From an uncultured Clostridia bacterium (lineage in GTDB: Bacteria > Bacillota > Clostridia > UBA1381), in the NCBI GenBank assembly GCA_934486495.1, contig CAKSPW010000024.1, positions 1-27,467 of the forward strand: a stretch of 27,467 nucleotides of DNA, written 5' to 3'. Both the position numbers and the translations under genes were made by a program. The notes under the pieces were generated by a model that was given only the letters and a program-made list of their open reading frames with translations, was not told the DNA's origin and did no database searches. Positions 23,910 to 27,467 of this stretch are shown piece after piece (the stretch's first letter is position 1; each line of letters begins with the position of its first letter).

Positions 23910-23983
23910 GGAGATTTTTTTAGCACATAAACACAGCATATCACCACCGAATGTGCTCTGTTTATTTGCTAAAATACATCTCC
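23910..23983 (-). promoter_or_regulatory. Long imperfect hairpin in the pnp leader, candidate autoregulatory element
   Basis: On the minus strand GGAGAT (23983-23978) pairs with ATCTCC (23915-23910). Inward lie TTTTAGCA with TGCTAAAA, ATAAACA with TGTTTAT, AGCA with TGCT and a short AUU/GAU top, interrupted by single mismatches: about 28 bp in 74 nt, no T-run. It ends 15 nt before the pnp Shine-Dalgarno. The 3' arm TCTCC could instead pair with that Shine-Dalgarno (GGAGA), so the two structures compete. In E. coli a leader stem-loop cut by RNase III mediates PNPase autoregulation; the analogy here is inference. Confidence 0.65.
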
Positions 23984-24008
23984 TTTTTAATTCCTAATTT
24001 AGCAGTAA

Positions 24009-24078
24009 AGGCAAGCGGCTGCGAGATTAGTCGAAACCGTTTGCCTATATGCTTTGAGCGCAAAACAAGCGTTTGCGC
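24009..24078. other. Two hairpins in the rpsO-pnp spacer
   Basis: GCGCAAA (24058-24064) pairs with TTTGCGC (24072-24078), 8 bases after the rpsO stop. AGGCAAGCGG (24009-24018) pairs with CCGTTTGCCT (24037-24046); on the minus strand one pair is A-C. Only TTTA follows on the minus strand, so at most they are weak terminators or processing sites between rpsO and pnp. Confidence 0.5.
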
Positions 24079-24086
24079 AAATATGA

Positions 24087-24353
24087 CTATTTTCTGAGTC
24101 CCAATTTAGCAACGAGAGCTCTGTATCTTTCAATATCCTCATTCTTAAGGTATTGAAGAAGACCTCTTCTCTTACCAACCATCATAAGAAGACCTCTTCT
24201 TGAGTGGTGATCCTTCTTGTGGAAGTTAAGATGTTCGTTATTGAGATGGTTGATTCTCTCTGTGAGGAGCGCAATCTGCACCTCGGGAGAACCTGTATCT
24301 CCTTCATGAGTTGCGTAAGTTGCGATTATTTCCTGCTTACGTTCTTTAGTCAT
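24087..24353 (-). CDS. rpsO: 30S ribosomal protein S15
   Basis: Primary-binding small-subunit protein that contacts 16S rRNA helices 20-22. 88 aa, the usual length, with the signature segments GDTGSPEVQIALLTERI, LNFHKKDHHSRRGLL and GKRRGLLQYL. The ATG at 24353 is 6 bases after a strong GGAGGTG; the GTG at 24362 in the same frame is part of that Shine-Dalgarno and is rejected. It sits between rpmE and pnp, a common order in Bacillota. S15 represses its own translation in several bacteria through unrelated leader structures; a candidate leader hairpin lies just upstream. Confidence 0.98.
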   Translation of the reverse strand: MTKERKQEIIATYATHEGDTGSPEVQIALLTERINHLNNEHLNFHKKDHHSRRGLLMMVGKRRGLLQYLKNEDIERYRALVAKLGLRK

Positions 24354-24393
24354 GAATTTCACCTCCTATAAATTAAAGTATCCCCGCGCGCCG

Positions 24394-24419
24394 AGAATTC
24401 GTTGGTGATTCGAAATTCT
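24394..24419 (-). other. Inverted repeat in the rpsO leader
   Basis: AGAATT-T-CG on the minus strand (24419-24411) pairs with CG-AATTCT (24401-24394), eight pairs with one bulge. A GC-rich stretch, GGCGCGCGGGG, follows before the Shine-Dalgarno. It may be part of an S15-binding leader, but I could not match it to a known S15 leader class. Confidence 0.3.
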
Positions 24420-24444
24420 AAGACTGCGGTTAAATAAAATGCTT

Positions 24445-24645
24445 TTAGCCTCTGTTGAAACGCTTGTTGAACTTTTCAACTCTACCGCCTGTATCTACGA
24501 GCTTCTGCTTTCCGGTAAAGAACGGATGACAGTTTGAACAAATTTCGACCTGAAGGTCTTGCTTTGTTGAACCTGTTTCGTAAACAGCACCGCAGGCACA
24601 GCGAATTACAGTCGGCTTATAGTCGGGATGAATTCCTTCTTTCAC
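24445..24645 (-). CDS. rpmE: 50S ribosomal protein L31 (zinc-binding, C+ type)
   Basis: 66-aa large-subunit protein at the inter-subunit bridge. It has the four-cysteine zinc site of the C+ form: Cys16 and Cys18 in RCACGA and Cys37 and Cys40 in EICSNCHPFFTG. The start is a GTG at 24645 with GGGAGG 10-11 bases upstream; the only nearby ATG is out of frame. Zinc-binding L31 can act as a zinc reserve and is often replaced by a C- paralogue when zinc is scarce; no paralogue is visible here. It has its own promoter and a structured leader, and rpsO and pnp follow on the same strand. Confidence 0.97.
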   Translation of the reverse strand: MKEGIHPDYKPTVIRCACGAVYETGSTKQDLQVEICSNCHPFFTGKQKLVDTGGRVEKFNKRFNRG

Positions 24646-24698
24646 TATGCTTCATCCTCCCTTCTTATATTTGGGAGCGGACTATCCGCTAAACACCA
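24646..24698 (-). promoter_or_regulatory. Structured rpmE leader, probable L31 autoregulatory leader
   Basis: On the minus strand AGCGGA-TAG-TCCGCT (24690-24676) forms a hairpin. Overlapping its 3' side, CTCCC (24677-24673) can pair with GGGAG (24661-24657), which is the rpmE Shine-Dalgarno. The two helices share bases, so they compete, as expected for translational control. L31 leaders are described in Firmicutes; I cannot verify the match to that family. Confidence 0.5.
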
Positions 24699-24704
24699 TT
24701 TTAA

Positions 24705-24733
24705 AGTATATCACAAAAATTCACAATTTTCAA
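24705..24733 (-). promoter_or_regulatory. Promoter of rpmE(-rpsO-pnp)
   Basis: On the minus strand TTGAAA (24733-24728) and TATACT (24710-24705), spacer 17 bp ending in TGA (extended -10). Start expected near 24698. Confidence 0.78.
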
Positions 24734-25038
24734 GTACTTTTTTAAATTTTTTTTTAATTCGGTATTTTGACTATTTTATACGTCTTTTTTTGCACAAAAA
24801 ATGTATTGATTTTAGGTGTTTTTTATCTAAAACCGTTTGTTTTGATATTTTTCGGTAAAACAGTCATTTTCTCTGCCGAGTGCAAATCACCCGGCCACTG
24901 CGTCGAGAGATAAAAAATCGTCCCCGGCACACTTCCCGCAAAAGAATTCTCCAAACATCATAAATGCCGTTAAGCAACCCACCGAATATAATCCTGCCGC
25001 AAGCCTAAAATTTCTACTTACTCAAAAATCACATATGA
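24734..25038. other. About 300-bp spacer between ileS terminator and rpmE promoter
   Basis: No supportable gene. Positions 24734-24850 are very AT-rich with T-runs and a small inverted repeat TTTTAG/CTAAAA (24810-24832). Positions about 24868-24960 are distinctly richer in G+C and fold partly on themselves: on the minus strand CTCT/AGAG and AGTG/CACT arms enclose CCGGGTGATTT. A short open minus-strand frame exists here, but it has no start signal. It could be a dispersed repeat or a degraded gene. Confidence 0.4.
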
Positions 25039-25083
25039 CATGAAAAAGCCTTCAAATCCGCACTATACGGCTTTGAAGGCTTT
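25039..25083 (-). terminator. Terminator of ileS
   Basis: On the minus strand AAAGCCTTCAAA (25083-25072) pairs perfectly with TTTGAAGGCTTT (25056-25045), with an inner CCG/CGG pair in the loop, and runs into TTTTTCATG. It starts 32 bases after the ileS stop. Confidence 0.92.
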
Positions 25084-25114
25084 AATGGTTTTATTCAAAG
25101 ATGTCAATATAAGC

Positions 25115-27466
25115 TTACGAAAGCTTTTCAACGCTGAGCGTTACACTCTCGCCGTTGATATTCCACTGCTTAGCGTTTGCCTTTTCGCTTCCGTCGATAA
25201 CATCGGCAAGAACCTCACCCATTACATATTCGGCGTTCGCATCAACGAGGCTCTTAAGCTTATCGTTTGACGTTATTCCGAGTGCAATGTGATCCATAAC
25301 CTCAAATCCGGCATCTTTTCGCATTGTCTGAACCTTACTGATTATTTCTCTGAGCATACCCTCATCAAGCAATTCCGGACTGAGTGTCGTTTCTATAACA
25401 ACGGTGATTCCGCTGTCACTGTTAGCCTCATATCCGTCTGTCTGAGCGGAGTCTATGAGAAGATCGTCTCTTGAAAGTTCCTCGTTCTTTCCGTCAACCT
25501 CGATTGTAAGCTTGTCGGTAGAGTTAAGCTCTGCCATTGCGGCATTTCCGTCAATTGACGCAAGTATTTCACGAACAAGATTTATGTTCTTTCCGAAACG
25601 TCTGCCGAGAGTCTTAAGCTGCGGTTTGAAAGAATATGACGTAAACGCTGTCACATCATCGCAAAATTCGACATTCTTAATATTAAGCTCATCCTTAATA
25701 ACGTCCGTAAGCATATCGTTGAGCTTTTCGCCTGCTTTAACATACATTTTTCCGATAGGCTGACGGTTTTTGATATTCGCATTATTTCTTGCGGCTCTTC
25801 CGAGAACGACAATCTTAATTGCCTCCTCCATTTCCTCCTCAAGCTCATTATCAATAAGCTTTTCGTCGTATGACGGGAAATCACAAAGATGAACGCTCTT
25901 CAAAGCCTCACTGTCAACCGAGCAAACAAGATTCATATAAATCTCATCTGCCATAAACGGAATTAGCGGTGCGGCAGCCTTAGCAACAGTAACAAGCGCC
26001 GTGTAAAGCGTCATGTACGCATTAATCTTATCCTGCGGCATATCCTTGAGCCAGAAACGGGTTCTCGAACGTCTGACATACCAATTTGAAAGCTCGTCTA
26101 CAAAGTTGTCCAAAACCTTTGTTGTTTCGGGTATTTTGTAATTTGCCAAATTCTCGTCAACAGCCTTAACCATAGAATTGAGCTTTGAAAGGAGCCACTT
26201 ATCCATTACAGAAAGCTCATCATAGTTAAGCGTGTAGTTCTTCGGGTTAAATTCGTCTATATTTGCATAAAGCACAAAGAACGCATAAGTGTTCCAAAGC
26301 GTGCCCATAAACTTTCTCTGTCCCTCAACAACCGCATCTCTGTGGAAACGATTTGGGAGCCACGGTGCCGAATTCGAGTAGAAATACCATCTTATTGCGT
26401 CTGCGCCGTATTCATTAAGCGCCTCCATAGGATCGACGGCATTGCCCTTTGACTTTGACATTTTCTGCCCGTTTTCATCCTGAACGTGACCGAGAACGAT
26501 AACGTTTTTATACGGTGCCTTATCAAACAAAAGCGTCGAAATTGCAAGAAGCGAATAGAACCAGCCTCTTGTTTGGTCAACAGCTTCGCTTATGAAGTCC
26601 GCAGGGAAGTTGTCGTCAAAAATCTCCTTGTTTTCAAACGGATAATGCCACTGTGCAAACGGCATTGCACCCGAGTCAAACCAACAGTCGATAACCTCCG
26701 GAACTCGCTTCATCTGCTTGCCGCACTTCGGGCATTTTATCGTTACCGCATCTATATACGGACGGTGAAGCTCTATATCATCGGGACAATTATCGCTCAT
26801 TGACTTCAGCTCCTCAATCGAACCGATTGAATGTCTGTGACCGCATTCGCACTCCCAAATATTAAGCGGAGTACCCCAATATCTGTTACGGCTTATTCCC
26901 CAATCCTGAACATTTTCCAGCCAATCGCCGAAACGTCCCTTACCTATACTCTCCGGTATCCAATTTACCGTATTATTATTCTTTATAAGGTTATCACGAA
27001 CATCCGTCATTTTTACAAACCACGTATCACGCGCATAGTAAATAAGCGGTGTATCACATCTCCAGCAGAACGGATACGAATGTTCAAACGGAAGTGCGGC
27101 AAACAAAAGTCCCTTTTCTTCAAGAGCCTTGAACACCTCTTTATCGGCGTCCTTGCAGAACATACCCTCCCACGGTGTTTCCTTTGTCATTTCGCCCTTA
27201 CCGTCAACGAGCTGAACGAACGGGAGGTCGTACTTTCTGCCGACTCTAGCATCGTCCTCACCGAATGCCGGCGCAATATGAACTATACCCGTACCGTCCG
27301 TAAGCGTTACGTAGTTGTCACATACGATATAGTAAGCCTTCTTTGTCGGGTTTACAAAATCAAAAAGCGGAACGTATTCCGTATTTTCAAGTTCAATACC
27401 CGTCTTTCTGTCAATAATTTCATATTCGCTTTTTATTACAGACTCCAAAAGAGCCTCGGCAAGCAC
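25115..27466 (-). CDS. ileS: Isoleucine--tRNA ligase, 3' part (5' end beyond the window)
   Basis: Class I synthetase charging tRNA-Ile. The visible 783 residues cover the end of the editing (CP1) domain with GTGIVHIAPAFGEDDARVGR, the catalytic domain with QDWGISRNRYWGTPLNIWECECG, CPKCGKQMKRVPEVIDCWFDSG, the KMSKSKGN loop, the anticodon-binding helical domain (WYVRRSRTRFW) and a C-terminal region. The HIGH motif lies outside. The C-terminus has no second CxxC zinc finger, and the WGTPLNIWE and LGRRFGKNI segments resemble type 2 (eukaryote-like) bacterial IleRS rather than the type 1 form. Type 2 enzymes are associated with low mupirocin sensitivity; that is family knowledge, not seen here. Any upstream T-box is outside the window. 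Confidence 0.95.
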   Translation of the reverse strand: MLAEALLESVIKSEYEIIDRKTGIELENTEYVPLFDFVNPTKKAYYIVCDNYVTLTDGTGIVHIAPAFGEDDARVGRKYDLPFVQLVDGKGEMTKETPWEGMFCKDADKEVFKALEEKGLLFAALPFEHSYPFCWRCDTPLIYYARDTWFVKMTDVRDNLIKNNNTVNWIPESIGKGRFGDWLENVQDWGISRNRYWGTPLNIWECECGHRHSIGSIEELKSMSDNCPDDIELHRPYIDAVTIKCPKCGKQMKRVPEVIDCWFDSGAMPFAQWHYPFENKEIFDDNFPADFISEAVDQTRGWFYSLLAISTLLFDKAPYKNVIVLGHVQDENGQKMSKSKGNAVDPMEALNEYGADAIRWYFYSNSAPWLPNRFHRDAVVEGQRKFMGTLWNTYAFFVLYANIDEFNPKNYTLNYDELSVMDKWLLSKLNSMVKAVDENLANYKIPETTKVLDNFVDELSNWYVRRSRTRFWLKDMPQDKINAYMTLYTALVTVAKAAAPLIPFMADEIYMNLVCSVDSEALKSVHLCDFPSYDEKLIDNELEEEMEEAIKIVVLGRAARNNANIKNRQPIGKMYVKAGEKLNDMLTDVIKDELNIKNVEFCDDVTAFTSYSFKPQLKTLGRRFGKNINLVREILASIDGNAAMAELNSTDKLTIEVDGKNEELSRDDLLIDSAQTDGYEANSDSGITVVIETTLSPELLDEGMLREIISKVQTMRKDAGFEVMDHIALGITSNDKLKSLVDANAEYVMGEVLADVIDGSEKANAKQWNINGESVTLSVEKLS

Positions 27467-27467
27467 G

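Noticed and set aside
23882..23947. N-terminal extension of PNPase from the GTG at 23947
   Set aside because: It runs through the leader hairpin and the Shine-Dalgarno and does not resemble PNPase; the ATG at 23881 is well placed.
1..27467. CRISPR array, insertion sequence, prophage or replication origin
   Set aside because: No regularly spaced repeats, transposase, integrase, phage genes or DnaA-box cluster were seen.

Overview
The window looks like chromosomal DNA of an anaerobic member of the Bacillota, most likely class Clostridia (gut-type). The basis is low-to-moderate GC, strong Shine-Dalgarno sites, near-consensus SigA-type promoters, a c-di-GMP-I riboswitch of the form common in clostridia, rpmE-rpsO-pnp gene order, a type-2-like isoleucyl-tRNA synthetase and a LicD-type surface polymer locus. 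No species can be named from the sequence alone. No phage, insertion sequence, CRISPR array or replication origin was seen.

Layout, left to right. (1) 1-3957, plus strand: the 3' end of a GH36-type alpha-galactosidase with a strong terminator; a methionine ABC importer operon metN-metI-metQ behind two tandem consensus promoters; and a decayed C-terminal piece of a Gfo/Idh/MocA oxidoreductase. A 40-bp palindrome that recurs at about 21.7 kb closes this block. (2) 4002-7498, minus strand: a strong promoter, a c-di-GMP-I riboswitch, a short decayed secreted-peptide ORF and an intrinsic terminator, followed by an exopolysaccharide priming sugar transferase, a family 2 glycosyltransferase and a membrane-anchored metallophosphoesterase. 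(3) 7543-13505, minus strand: a calcium-type P-type ATPase, tRNA-Gln(CTG) with its own promoter and terminator, a secreted papain-like cysteine peptidase and the Na+/proline symporter putP. (4) 13698-13884, plus strand: tRNA-Ser(GGA). (5) 13891-17870, minus strand: a four-gene, tightly overlapping surface-polymer operon (flippase, LicD, TagD-like cytidylyltransferase, glutaminase-less asparagine-synthase-like protein) with its own promoter. (6) 17926-27467, minus strand: argC-argB-proS, pnp, rpsO, rpmE and the 3' part of ileS.

How the parts work together. Two loci serve the cell surface, and the first lies behind a c-di-GMP sensor, so the sessile/motile decision may control exopolysaccharide synthesis there. 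Peptidase, PutP, MetNIQ, ArgB/C and ProS concern amino-acid supply and charging. The translation and RNA-decay block (rpmE, rpsO, pnp) carries leader structures that look autoregulatory.

The points most worth a second look are the riboswitch locus with its broken small ORF; a roughly 74-nt hairpin directly before pnp whose 3' arm could instead pair with the pnp ribosome-binding site; the LicD/cytidylyltransferase/Asn-synthase-like operon; and the dispersed palindrome.
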